Part shown: piece after piece, positions 7,168 to 12,738 of the stretch | Numbering within the stretch: position 1 is the first letter of the stretch | How the letters are laid out: each line of letters begins with the position of its first letter | NCBI GenBank assembly: GCA_946540675.1 | Contig: CAMNIW010000017.1 | Span: 1-12,738, forward strand | Length of the DNA stretch: 12,738 nucleotides | DNA from: an uncultured Clostridia bacterium | GTDB taxonomy: Bacteria; Bacillota; Clostridia; Christensenellales; Borkfalkiaceae | Direction of reading: 5' to 3' | Program-made: the position numbers and the translations under genes | Notes under the pieces: generated by a model | Told to the model about the DNA's origin: nothing | The model's database searches: none | The model's input: the letters and a program-made list of their open reading frames with translations, nothing else

Positions 7168-7170
7168 ATG

Positions 7171-7437
7171 TCACTCTTCTCCGTGTCTCGATATTTTGAT
7201 TTTGTATTCTTCGAGCGCCGTTGCGAGTTGGTCGGGGCACGAAGTGTTCGATCTGCATTTGATGCCTTTAAGGGTAGAGATCACTTCGTCGACGTCTTTT
7301 CCTTGCACGAGTTTTGCTATGCCTTGCAGATTGCCGCTGCATCCGCCTATAAATTTCACGTTTTCAACCTTGTTGTCCGGTGTTACGTCAAAGAGTATTT
7401 GTCTCGAACAAGTACCCCTTGTAAGATATGTTTGCAT
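7171..7437 (-). CDS. TSCPD-domain protein (TIGR03905 type)
   Basis: A small 88-residue protein of the TSCPD family, which also forms the C-terminal domain of some vitamin B12-dependent ribonucleotide reductases; stand-alone versions have no established function. Conserved features: RGTCSRQI (7-14), the glycine-rich GGCSGNLQGI (31-40), and KC...TSCPDQLA (60-72), with cysteines C10, C33, C61 and C67 that could bind a metal. I chose the ATG at 7437 because AAAGGAGA stands just before it and the protein then begins like its family members. A longer frame to 7506 adds 23 residues without family match. The gene is the third in its operon; a 72-base gap with an imperfect hairpin separates it from the DUF4364 gene. 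Confidence 0.9.
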   Translation of the reverse strand: MQTYLTRGTCSRQILFDVTPDNKVENVKFIGGCSGNLQGIAKLVQGKDVDEVISTLKGIKCRSNTSCPDQLATALEEYKIKISRHGEE

Positions 7438-7450
7438 ATATTCTCCTTTG

Positions 7451-7479
7451 ACCGCCGAAAGGTAACCCCTTTTCGCGGT
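7451..7479 (-). other. Imperfect hairpin just upstream of the TSCPD ribosome site
   Basis: ACCGC (7451-7455) pairs with GCGGT (7475-7479) and GAAA (7457-7460) with TTTC (7471-7474), followed by GG/CC, with single bulged bases at 7456 and 7470 and the loop TAACC. It ends just before the Shine-Dalgarno sequence of the TSCPD gene. There is no T run, so it is not a terminator. It might be an mRNA processing or translation-control element, or chance. Confidence 0.35.
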
Positions 7480-7509
7480 GAACAGTTGTGATGTATAAAG
7501 AGCCATCCG

Positions 7510-8034
7510 TCAATCGACGAGCGACTCATATACGGTAGCGTAGACGTTTTCCGCCTTGTCTTCCCATTTTTTATAGATACTCTTCGCGGTCTGCCTGTTC
7601 GGAACCACGAGTTTCAGTTCGAGCAGCGGTTGCGACGGTTCTATAATTTTGAGATAAACGGTATAAGTACCGTCCTTATTCATAAAATAGTCAGCCACGC
7701 ATTCCTGACGTTTTTTATACTTCGTCCTGTTGTTTTTTACGAACAAAGATATTTCTTCCCTTACGGAAGAAGGGATCTTCACGTAAAAATCTGCAAGACA
7801 AATCCTTCCGTCGGGCGTGATGCTGTAAAGCGGTTCGCCTTGGGAAGACACGCTGTAAATAAACGAGTGGTCGAGCAGAGTGCCGAGTAAAAGTTTACAG
7901 TCCATATATTCGATCCACGAGTTTGACGAACAGCACATATCGAGAACCGTGTTCTCCGACAAAGGCACTTCCATTTTGTCAAAGACGAACAATAATATTA
8001 ACTTGTTAATAAACGCGTCGCCTTTGATTTGCAT
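7510..8034 (-). CDS. DUF4364-family protein, winged-helix-like
   Basis: A 174-residue protein of the DUF4364 family, found in Clostridia and of unknown function. The N terminus INKLILLFVFDKMEVPLSE (9-27), the following helix and the loop near YSITPDGR (71-78) follow the family's pattern, which resembles a PadR/winged-helix DNA-binding domain. The part after about residue 85 is a helix followed by beta-strand-rich sequence (TYTVYLKIIEP...LLELKLVVP) that could be a sensing or dimerisation domain. There are no membrane segments. AAGGAGAAA precedes the ATG at 8034. It sits between an HPr-like gene and a TSCPD gene, so a regulatory role linked to carbon status is conceivable; that is inference only. 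Confidence 0.85.
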   Translation of the reverse strand: MQIKGDAFINKLILLFVFDKMEVPLSENTVLDMCCSSNSWIEYMDCKLLLGTLLDHSFIYSVSSQGEPLYSITPDGRICLADFYVKIPSSVREEISLFVKNNRTKYKKRQECVADYFMNKDGTYTVYLKIIEPSQPLLELKLVVPNRQTAKSIYKKWEDKAENVYATVYESLVD

Positions 8035-8057
8035 GTTTTCTCCTTGGCGAAATCAGA

Positions 8058-8285
8058 TTATTTTTCGAATTGTTTGAGTTCGGCGAGCAGTTCGTCGCAG
8101 TCGTTGGAATGTATTTCCACGTTCAAGGGTTTGGTAAGGTCGAGACTGAATATTCCGAGAATCGATTTTGCGTCGACGACGTATCTGTCGCTTCTCAGGT
8201 CGATTTCGAAGGAATATTTTTGAACGATCGAAACGAAAGTTTTGACCTGGCTGGCCATTTGAAGAGATATTTGTACTGATTTCAT
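8058..8285 (-). CDS. HPr-like protein lacking the active-site histidine (Crh-like)
   Basis: A 75-residue protein with the HPr fold of the sugar phosphotransferase system. The central block VVDAKSILGIFSLDL (36-50) matches the HPr region around the regulatory serine, and S41 is the equivalent of Ser46, the target of HPr kinase. The phosphocarrier site G-[IL]-H-A-R-P is replaced by residues around QMASQV (9-14), so the phosphorylated histidine (M10 here) and the arginine (S12) are both missing. It therefore should not carry phosphate for sugar uptake. By analogy with Bacillus Crh, which also lacks that histidine, it could act as a CcpA co-regulator. Similar His-less HPr proteins occur in Clostridia. 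AGGAGG stands 8 bases before the ATG. First gene of its operon. Confidence 0.85.
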   Translation of the reverse strand: MKSVQISLQMASQVKTFVSIVQKYSFEIDLRSDRYVVDAKSILGIFSLDLTKPLNVEIHSNDCDELLAELKQFEK

Positions 8286-8321
8286 ATATTAAACCTCCTG
8301 ATATTACAATTTCTCCTACAC

Positions 8322-8350
8322 ATTATACATAATCGGAACAAAAAAATCAA
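8322..8350 (-). promoter_or_regulatory. Promoter of the HPr-like/DUF4364/TSCPD/rplI operon
   Basis: Read on the minus strand, TTGATT (8350-8345) and TATAAT (8327-8322) are separated by 17 bases. The predicted start lies near 8315, giving a leader of about 30 bases that contains AGGAGG. A second AGGAG further upstream in the leader has no useful start codon. Confidence 0.75.
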
Positions 8351-8369
8351 TAGATTTTGAAAAAATATA

Positions 8370-8398
8370 TTGTGCTTATTTCGGAAATATGGTATACT
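8370..8398 (+). promoter_or_regulatory. Promoter of the 8423-10474 operon
   Basis: TATACT (8393-8398) is preceded by TGG, an extended -10. The -35 region TTGTGC (8370-8375) at 17 bases is weak (TTG only). The start near 8405 leaves a leader of about 18 bases with GGAGG. It is divergent from the minus-strand promoter, with about 20 bases between the two -35 boxes. Confidence 0.7.
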
Positions 8399-8422
8399 CT
8401 TGTAAAACGGAGGATAAAACGA

Positions 8423-9121
8423 ATGACTACTCGCGCCGAATCGCTTAATAATTTCAAAAATAAGACGGACGACCTTATCGTATCGAAATATCTTCTTGCG
8501 GACACAAAGGTCAGCGAAGTTCTCAAAACCATAGCGGACTCCAAAATTTTATACGAACTTTTCGAGTACGTGACCGACGGGTTCGATTACGAGATGTACA
8601 AGCGGATATGCATGCCCAAAGAAGGCGGCAATTTTTCGCTCCCGAAGAAGAGAGAAGATATTCTTGCGTTTTGTTTTCTGTTGCTTATGGAGATCGACGC
8701 AAAAAAGGTAGATCTTTTAAGCCTTTGCGAAAAATATTTTTCTTCGCCCGACGGCAAGCAGGCGAACTATAACAATTTCGCGCTCGGCGTGCTGATACCC
8801 TTCGAGGCGGCGACGCTTAAAGCGGCGGAAAATATGATGGAGCGTATGGGAAACGGCTCTGCGGTGCAAAGCGCGGCTTATTCGTATGTAACGGGCGTCA
8901 TCGGACGCGTTGAAGCGAGCGCTTATCCGCAGGATGCGGACGAGAAGAAAGAACTGTTGTTCGTTCTCGGTAAACTTGCCGACTATATTGCGGAGAAAAA
9001 CGGCGAAGGGATAACTCTTGCGTTTACCGCGCTGAAATATATGACCGCACAAATAAAGTCGCCCGAAACGAACGTCGCGGAGATGGCGGAATACGTGTCC
9101 GGAGAGATATATGAAGACTGA
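8423..9121 (+). CDS. Conserved-looking hypothetical helical protein
   Basis: I do not recognise this 232-residue protein. It appears soluble and mostly alpha-helical: amphipathic leucine/alanine-rich stretches at about 18-50, 78-106, 120-142, 146-165 and 173-210, no clear transmembrane segment, no signal peptide and no nucleotide-binding motif. Acidic residues are frequent. The start at 8423 is set by GGAGG at 8409-8413; a longer frame from 8357 would run through the promoter's -10 box and is unlikely. Its last codons overlap the start of the Nudix gene by 11 bases, and the Nudix gene in turn overlaps the protease gene, so the three are surely co-translated. A partner of, or regulator linked to, nucleotide clean-up is possible but not shown. 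Confidence 0.75.
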   Translation: MTTRAESLNNFKNKTDDLIVSKYLLADTKVSEVLKTIADSKILYELFEYVTDGFDYEMYKRICMPKEGGNFSLPKKREDILAFCFLLLMEIDAKKVDLLSLCEKYFSSPDGKQANYNNFALGVLIPFEAATLKAAENMMERMGNGSAVQSAAYSYVTGVIGRVEASAYPQDADEKKELLFVLGKLADYIAEKNGEGITLAFTALKYMTAQIKSPETNVAEMAEYVSGEIYED

Positions 9122-9635
9122 AAAGACGGTAAGTTCGGAAACGGTATATAAAGGCAGGGTGTTGACCCTGAAAAAAGACGAAATAACGACTCCCGACGGA
9201 AAGATCGGGATAAGAGAAGTCGTCGAGCACGGCGGCGGAGCGGCAATACTTGCGGTAAAAGACGGCAAAGCGCTTATCGAAAGGCAGTACAGGTACGCCT
9301 TAAAAAAGGAGATATACGAGATACCTGCGGGGAAGAGAGAATCGGGAGAAGATTTTTCGGTCACCGCCAAGCGCGAACTCGAAGAAGAAACGGGTTATAT
9401 TCCGCTTGACCTTGCCAAACTTACGGAGATATATCCGTCCCCGGGGTATACCGACGAGAAGATAGAGATATATCTCGCCACCGAATTTCAAAAGGGCAGC
9501 AAGCATTTTGACGAAACGGAATACCTTACGAGCGAGTGGATGGATCTCGATAAAATTTACGATATGATAAGAATCGGAGAGATAACCGACGCAAAGACGG
9601 TCGTCGCGTTTCTCGCTTATGCGAAAAATCTATGA
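9111..9635 (+). CDS. nudF: Nudix hydrolase, ADP-ribose pyrophosphatase type
   Basis: A 174-residue Nudix enzyme, most like ADP-ribose pyrophosphatases that cleave ADP-ribose to AMP and ribose-5-phosphate, a clean-up reaction for free ADP-ribose. The Nudix box fits the pattern GX5EX7REUXEEXGU exactly from G74 to Y96 (G74, E80, R88, E89, E92, E93, G95). The lead-in is EHGGGAAILAV (39-49), and RQYRYALKKEIYEIPAG (58-74) is the typical ADP-ribose pyrophosphatase strand arrangement; a proline-containing PSPGYTDE stretch about 15 residues after the box is also typical. The ATG at 9111 lies within the end of the previous gene, with GGAGAG just upstream. Activity on other nucleoside diphosphate sugars cannot be excluded. 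Confidence 0.9.
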   Translation: MKTEKTVSSETVYKGRVLTLKKDEITTPDGKIGIREVVEHGGGAAILAVKDGKALIERQYRYALKKEIYEIPAGKRESGEDFSVTAKRELEEETGYIPLDLAKLTEIYPSPGYTDEKIEIYLATEFQKGSKHFDETEYLTSEWMDLDKIYDMIRIGEITDAKTVVAFLAYAKNL

Positions 9636-10474
9636 GAACTCTTGAAAAAAGCGCAAAAAAAGGCACGGTCTCGATGATACTCACCGTGCTTTTATACGCC
9701 GTAGGCGCGGCGTCTTTCCCGTCGGCAAAACTGTCCGCCTGGTTCTTTTCGTCCGACGTTACGGCGACGCTCGTTATAGGAACGGTCGGTAAAATTTTGC
9801 TATCGGCGTTTCCCGTTTACCTTATTTTTCAGTTCGGTTTCGGCAAGATGTTCGATTTTCGCGGAGTGACCGCCGTCGGCTTGTTGCTTTCCGTTCCCGC
9901 GTTCGTCGTCGCGGTCGACAATTTTCCCTTTCAGCCTATATTCGTCGGAAGTATGGACGTGTCTTTCGGCGACTTCGGGTTTGTTCCGTATGCGGCGTAC
10001 TGTCTTGCCGTAGGGATAATGGAAGAAGTGATTTTCCGCGGACTGATATTTCCGCTGTTTATGTATAAATTCAAACGGACGAAAAAGGGTCTGTTTCGGA
10101 CGATTATCGTGTCTTCCGCCGTTTTCGGGTTGATGCATTTACTCAATATTATAGGAGGAGTGGCACCCTTCGTGATCGTGCAGGTCGTATATTCCTTTCT
10201 GATAGGCGCGATGTGCGCGCTCGTTTTGTTGTTCACGGGCAATATAATATTTCCGATACTTGTGCACGCGGTATTCGATCTCGGCGGACTTTTGTACGAT
10301 TTCGAGTTTGCCGTCGGCAAGCAATGGACCGCCGTTCACGTGGCTATCACGGCTTTCTTTTCTATCGTTTGCGCGGCGGCGCTTATAACCGCGTTTTCCG
10401 TGCGCGACTTCGACGGCGTTTATACCCGTTTCGGTCTCGACGTAAGACCCGAAGAAAAAACTGTGGACAAATAA
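9632..10474 (+). CDS. CPBP-family intramembrane metalloprotease (CAAX/Abi type)
   Basis: A 280-residue membrane protein with about seven or eight hydrophobic helices and the three CPBP (CAAX protease/bacteriocin-processing) motifs: EEVIFR (131-136) matching EExxxR, FGLMH (165-169) matching FxxxH, and HAVFD (212-216) matching HxxxD. Together these supply the metal-binding glutamates and histidines of the Rce1-like glutamate protease fold. Family members process prenylated or signal-like peptides, or give bacteriocin self-immunity; the substrate here is unknown. Start and upstream stop overlap (ATGA). The last codons contain the -35 box of the rnpB promoter. The position next to rnpB and a Nudix gene gives no hint of a bacteriocin cluster. 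Confidence 0.88.
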   Translation: MRTLEKSAKKGTVSMILTVLLYAVGAASFPSAKLSAWFFSSDVTATLVIGTVGKILLSAFPVYLIFQFGFGKMFDFRGVTAVGLLLSVPAFVVAVDNFPFQPIFVGSMDVSFGDFGFVPYAAYCLAVGIMEEVIFRGLIFPLFMYKFKRTKKGLFRTIIVSSAVFGLMHLLNIIGGVAPFVIVQVVYSFLIGAMCALVLLFTGNIIFPILVHAVFDLGGLLYDFEFAVGKQWTAVHVAITAFFSIVCAAALITAFSVRDFDGVYTRFGLDVRPEEKTVDK

Positions 10475-10492
10475 AAAAATATGTGTTAAAAT
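10464..10492 (+). promoter_or_regulatory. rnpB promoter
   Basis: TGGACA (10464-10469), inside the end of the protease gene, is followed after 17 bases by TAAAAT (10487-10492), with TGT directly before it (extended -10). The predicted start at about 10499 coincides with the 5' strand of helix P1 of the RNase P RNA. Confidence 0.85.
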
Positions 10493-10498
10493 ATAACC

Positions 10499-10843
10499 GT
10501 TGAGATGGTTGTACGGTTGCGGGGATATATCCACGAGGAAAGTCCGAGCTCCACACGGCAGGATGCCGCCTAACGGACGGTGAAGGTGACTTCAAGGAAA
10601 GTGCAACAGAAAATAACCGCCGAAGACTTTGTTTTCGGTAAGGATGAAAAGGCAGGGTAAGAGCCTACCGACCCCTCGGTAACGCGGGGTGCAGTGTAAA
10701 CCCCATTCGGAGCAAGATAGGGGCAACTCGTAAGATAGCCGGTCGGAGTTGCCTGCAAAACGTCGCTTGAACTTGTCGGCAACGGCAAGTCTAGATAGAT
10801 AACCGTATTAAATGACAGAACTCGGCTTACAGACCATCTCGGC
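10499..10843 (+). ncRNA. rnpB: RNase P RNA, apparently bacterial type A
   Basis: The catalytic RNA of ribonuclease P, which matures tRNA 5' ends. Its universally conserved pieces are visible: GAGGAAAGTCCGAGCTCC (10535-10552) forms the 5' side of P4 and its flank; GACAGAACTCGGCTTAC (10814-10830) forms the 3' side. AAAGTGCAACAGAAA (near 10599-10613) and GGTAAGAGCC (10656-10665) match conserved internal segments, and TGTAAACCCCATTCGGAGCAAG lies at about 10695-10716. Ends are set by helix P1: GTTGAGATGGT (10499-10509) pairs with ACCATCTCGGC (10833-10843), including two G-U pairs. The internal segments look like type A rather than the Bacillus type B; this is by eye, not by covariance model. Expected length for the family is about 350 nt and here it is 345. 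No protein-coding gene overlaps it. Confidence 0.95.
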
Positions 10844-10857
10844 AAACGCATATAACG

Positions 10858-10885
10858 CCCGCCTTAAAAGGCGGGTTTGTTTTTT
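10858..10885 (+). terminator. Intrinsic terminator of rnpB
   Basis: CCCGCCT (10858-10864) pairs with AGGCGGG (10869-10875) around the loop TAAA, followed by TTTGTTTTTT. It begins 15 bases after the 3' side of P1, so the primary transcript needs 3' trimming. Confidence 0.9.
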
Positions 10886-10897
10886 ACGGAAATAGCG

Positions 10898-10926
10898 TTG
10901 AAATCGGGATGAAACCGTGGTATAAT
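10898..10926 (+). promoter_or_regulatory. Promoter of the deoC-deoD-deoA operon
   Basis: TTGAAA (10898-10903), a 17-base spacer and TATAAT (10921-10926), with TGG directly before it (extended -10). The -35 and -10 boxes are identical to those of the uxaC promoter at 895-923. The predicted start is near 10933. Confidence 0.85.
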
Positions 10927-10927
10927 A

Positions 10928-10955
10928 TAGCCGAGCGTGAATAAGTTGAACTCGG
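10928..10955 (+). promoter_or_regulatory. Inverted repeat in the deoC leader, shared motif with uxaC
   Basis: TAGCCGAGCGT (10928-10938) starts one base after the -10 box and repeats the 11-mer at 928-938. CCGAG (10931-10935) pairs with CTCGG (10951-10955) across 15 bases. It could be an operator over the transcription start or a 5' mRNA hairpin. The shared word is seen directly; the function is inferred. Confidence 0.45.
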
Positions 10956-10978
10956 ATAAGCGTAAGGAGTTATCGGAA

Positions 10979-11635
10979 ATGGATATAAGAGAAATAATAA
11001 AAAAGTGCGATCACACGTTGCTTAAACAGACCGCTGCTTGGGAAGATATAAAGGTCGTTCTTGACGACGCGGTAAAATACGGTGCGGCGTCGGCTTGCAT
11101 ACCGCCGTCTTACGTAAGGGAAGCAAAGGATTACGTCGGGGACAAACTCGCCGTTTGTACGGTAATAGGCTTTCCCAACGGGTATAATACCACGGAAACA
11201 AAGGTGTTCGAAACGGAAAACGCCGTCGGTAACGGCGCGGACGAAATAGATATGGTAATAAACGTCGGACGGTTGAAAGCGGGCGATCGGAAGTACGTTT
11301 CGGACGAGATAAAAGCGGTAAAGGCGGCTTGCGGAGATAAAATACTGAAAGTAATAATCGAAACCTGCCTTTTGACCGAAGAAGAAAAGATTCTCGCTTG
11401 CGACGTCGTCACCGAAGCGGGCGCGGACTATATAAAGACTTCCACGGGTTTTTCTACGGGCGGCGCGACCTTTGAAGACGTCGCGCTTCTTAAAAAGCAC
11501 GTCGGTAAAAACGTCAGGGTAAAAGCGGCGGGCGGCATATCTTCCGTAGAAGACGCCGAAAAATTCATCGATCTCGGCGCGGACAGGCTGGGGACGAGCA
11601 GGATAATAAATATAGTAAAAGGAGAGAAAAAATGA
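10979..11635 (+). CDS. deoC: Deoxyribose-phosphate aldolase
   Basis: Class I aldolase that splits 2-deoxyribose-5-phosphate into acetaldehyde and glyceraldehyde-3-phosphate, ending deoxynucleoside breakdown. It has 218 residues in a TIM barrel. DHTLLKQ (11-17) is the conserved start; DEIDMVIN (88-95) holds the proton-relay aspartate D91; YIKTSTGF (151-158) holds the Schiff-base lysine K153; VKAAGGI (181-187) holds the second active-site lysine K182. I chose the ATG at 10979 because AAGGAG (10964-10969) stands 9 bases before it and the protein then starts as in relatives; an in-frame GTG at 10937 would be nearly leaderless. The stop overlaps the deoD start (ATGA). Confidence 0.97.
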   Translation: MDIREIIKKCDHTLLKQTAAWEDIKVVLDDAVKYGAASACIPPSYVREAKDYVGDKLAVCTVIGFPNGYNTTETKVFETENAVGNGADEIDMVINVGRLKAGDRKYVSDEIKAVKAACGDKILKVIIETCLLTEEEKILACDVVTEAGADYIKTSTGFSTGGATFEDVALLKKHVGKNVRVKAAGGISSVEDAEKFIDLGADRLGTSRIINIVKGEKK

Positions 11636-12345
11636 GTGAAAACAAAGTGCCTACGCCGCACAACTCGGCTAAAATCGGAGATTTTGCTCAAACCGTATTG
11701 ATGCCGGGAGATCCCAAACGCTCGGAATATATAGCGAAAACTTATCTTGAAAACGCCGTTTTGGTAAACGACGTCCGCGGAGTAAAGGGTTATACGGGCT
11801 ATTATAAAGGCAAGCGGGTTTCGGTTATGGCATCGGGTATGGGGCAACCGTCGATGGGGATATATTCGTATGAACTTTTCAATTTTTACGGAGTTGAGAA
11901 TATAATAAGAGTGGGTTCTTGCGGTGCGCTCGATAAGGATTTGCACGTCCGCGACGTAATAATCGCTATGGGAGCCTGTTCAAACGGAAATTACGCCGGA
12001 CAGTATTTTCTTCAGGGCACGTTTTGCCCGATAGCGTCTTTCGATCTCGTAAAAAGAGCGGTCGAAGAGTGCGAAAAGGCGGGCATAAATTACAAGGTCG
12101 GAAACATCCTTTCGTCGGACACTTTTTACGACGATTCAAAAAGCGGTATGGCGTGGAGCAAAATGGGCGTTTTGGGTGTGGAAATGGAGTCGGCGGCACT
12201 GTATTGCAATGCGGCGCGCGCAGGCAAAAAGGCTCTTTGCATATGCTCGGTAAGCGACAGTTTCGTTACCGACGAAATGCTTACGGCGGAAGAGAGACAA
12301 AACTCTTTAGACGATATGATACGCGTCGCCCTTGAAATAGCGTGA
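11632..12345 (+). CDS. deoD: Purine nucleoside phosphorylase, DeoD type
   Basis: Phosphorolysis of purine (deoxy)nucleosides to free base and (deoxy)ribose-1-phosphate in the cytoplasm. At 237 residues it matches the hexameric DeoD family. Conserved sites: TPHNSAKIGDFA (8-19) with the histidine that reaches the neighbouring subunit (H10); MPGDPKR (24-30) with phosphate-binding R30; SGMGQPS (68-74); IRVGSCGA (92-99) with R93 and S95; GVEMES (182-187) binding ribose; and SVSDSF (206-211) with the catalytic aspartate D209. The residue after SD is serine rather than the histidine seen in the E. coli enzyme. AAAGGAGAG precedes the ATG. The downstream gene starts one base after its stop, so the operon is translationally coupled. 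Confidence 0.96.
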   Translation: MSENKVPTPHNSAKIGDFAQTVLMPGDPKRSEYIAKTYLENAVLVNDVRGVKGYTGYYKGKRVSVMASGMGQPSMGIYSYELFNFYGVENIIRVGSCGALDKDLHVRDVIIAMGACSNGNYAGQYFLQGTFCPIASFDLVKRAVEECEKAGINYKVGNILSSDTFYDDSKSGMAWSKMGVLGVEMESAALYCNAARAGKKALCICSVSDSFVTDEMLTAEERQNSLDDMIRVALEIA

Positions 12346-12346
12346 A

Positions 12347-12738
12347 ATGAGAGTTTACGACGTTATAAAGAAAAAGCGCGACGGCGGAGAACTTTCCGCG
12401 TCAGAGATAAAAACGCTTATAGAAGGCTATGTAAAAGGCGATATTCCCGATTACCAGATGTCCGCGTTTCTGATGGCAGTGTATTTCAGGGGAATGACCG
12501 CGGCGGAGACGACGGCACTCACTCTCGCTATGACGGAAAGCGGCGAAAAGCCCGATTTTTCCGCGGTAAACGGATTCCGCGCGGATAAACACTCGACGGG
12601 CGGCGTAGGGGATAAAACCAGCCTGATAGTCGCTCCGATAGCGGCGTCGCTCGGCGTAAAAGTTGCGAAGATCAGCGGACGCGGACTCGGTCATACGGGC
12701 GGAACGGTCGACAAACTCGAATCTATACCGGGTTTTAA
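12347..12738 (+). CDS. deoA: Pyrimidine-nucleoside (thymidine) phosphorylase, N-terminal 130 residues, cut by window end
   Basis: Phosphorolysis of thymidine, deoxyuridine and, in many Firmicutes, uridine to base and (deoxy)ribose-1-phosphate. Only the first 130 residues are inside the window and there is no stop; the family is about 430-440 residues. Translated by hand from the ATG at 12347: the N-terminal helical domain MRVYDVIKKKRDGGELS, then KHSTGGVGDKTSL (81-93), the phosphate-binding loop with the catalytic histidine H82, and SGRGLGHTGGTVDKLE (110-125), the family signature. No Shine-Dalgarno is visible; the ATG follows the deoD stop by one base (TGA-A-TG), suggesting re-initiation. The symbol could equally be pdp, since the pyrimidine preference cannot be told from this part. 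With deoC and deoD it forms a nucleoside catabolic operon. Confidence 0.93.
   Translation, partial: MRVYDVIKKKRDGGELSASEIKTLIEGYVKGDIPDYQMSAFLMAVYFRGMTAAETTALTLAMTESGEKPDFSAVNGFRADKHSTGGVGDKTSLIVAPIAASLGVKVAKISGRGLGHTGGTVDKLESIPGF

Noticed and set aside
7438..7506. N-terminal extension of the TSCPD protein
   Set aside because: The 23 extra residues do not match the family, and a strong Shine-Dalgarno sequence precedes the ATG at 7437.
8357..8422. Upstream in-frame extension of the 8423 gene
   Set aside because: It would contain the -10 box TATACT and ignore the strong GGAGG placed for the ATG at 8423.
9632..10474. CPBP protease as part of a bacteriocin or abortive-infection system
   Set aside because: No peptide precursor, ABC exporter or toxin-like gene is nearby; the family motif alone does not support a defence role.
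10570..10851. Open frame on the minus strand inside 10570-10851
   Set aside because: The region is RNase P RNA with all major conserved segments; the frame is a shadow of the structured RNA.
10937..10978. Upstream GTG start for deoC
   Set aside because: It would sit a few bases after the predicted transcription start without a ribosome site, while AAGGAG fits the ATG at 10979.
10475..10978. Long stretch without a coding gene
   Set aside because: Not a hidden gene or island: it is accounted for by rnpB, its terminator and the deoC promoter and leader.

Overview
The window reads as a chromosomal segment of an anaerobic, gut-type Firmicute in class Clostridia. The evidence is a DUF4364 protein, a TSCPD protein of the TIGR03905 kind, an HPr-like protein without the active-site histidine, YitT-family and ROK-family proteins, an apparently type A RNase P RNA, and strong Shine-Dalgarno sites. 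Heavy use of ATA isoleucine codons beside many GCG/GTC codons suggests a Christensenellales-like lineage, but that is only an impression. I see no insertion sequence, phage gene, tRNA or CRISPR array.

Layout. (1) 1-6545, plus strand: the end of an MFS transporter, then a strong promoter and a tightly packed operon: glucuronate isomerase (uxaC), a cytosolic NodB-type deacetylase, a YitT-family membrane protein, KDPG aldolase (eda), KDG kinase (kdgK) and a ROK sugar kinase. UxaC, KdgK and Eda are steps of hexuronate breakdown to pyruvate and glyceraldehyde-3-phosphate. The fructuronate/tagaturonate reductases and dehydratases are not in the window. (2) 6546-6723: a convergent intergenic region with two copies of a double-hairpin element, each containing a terminator. 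(3) 6724-8285, minus strand: an operon in the order HPr-like, DUF4364, TSCPD, ribosomal protein L9. (4) 8286-8422: divergent promoters. (5) 8423-10474, plus strand: three overlapping genes, namely an unrecognised helical protein, an ADP-ribose pyrophosphatase-like Nudix hydrolase and a CPBP-family membrane protease. (6) 10499-10885: RNase P RNA (rnpB) with its own promoter and terminator. (7) 10898-12738: promoter and nucleoside-salvage operon deoC, deoD and the start of a pyrimidine-nucleoside phosphorylase gene, cut by the window edge.

Most of this is recognisable housekeeping and sugar catabolism, and I do not see a clear new defence or mobile system. The items most worth a second look are: a shared 11-base motif plus inverted repeat just downstream of the uxaC and deoC promoters; the two double-hairpin repeats, which differ by compensatory changes; the Crh-like, His-less HPr operon; and the cytosolic deacetylase inside the uronate operon.
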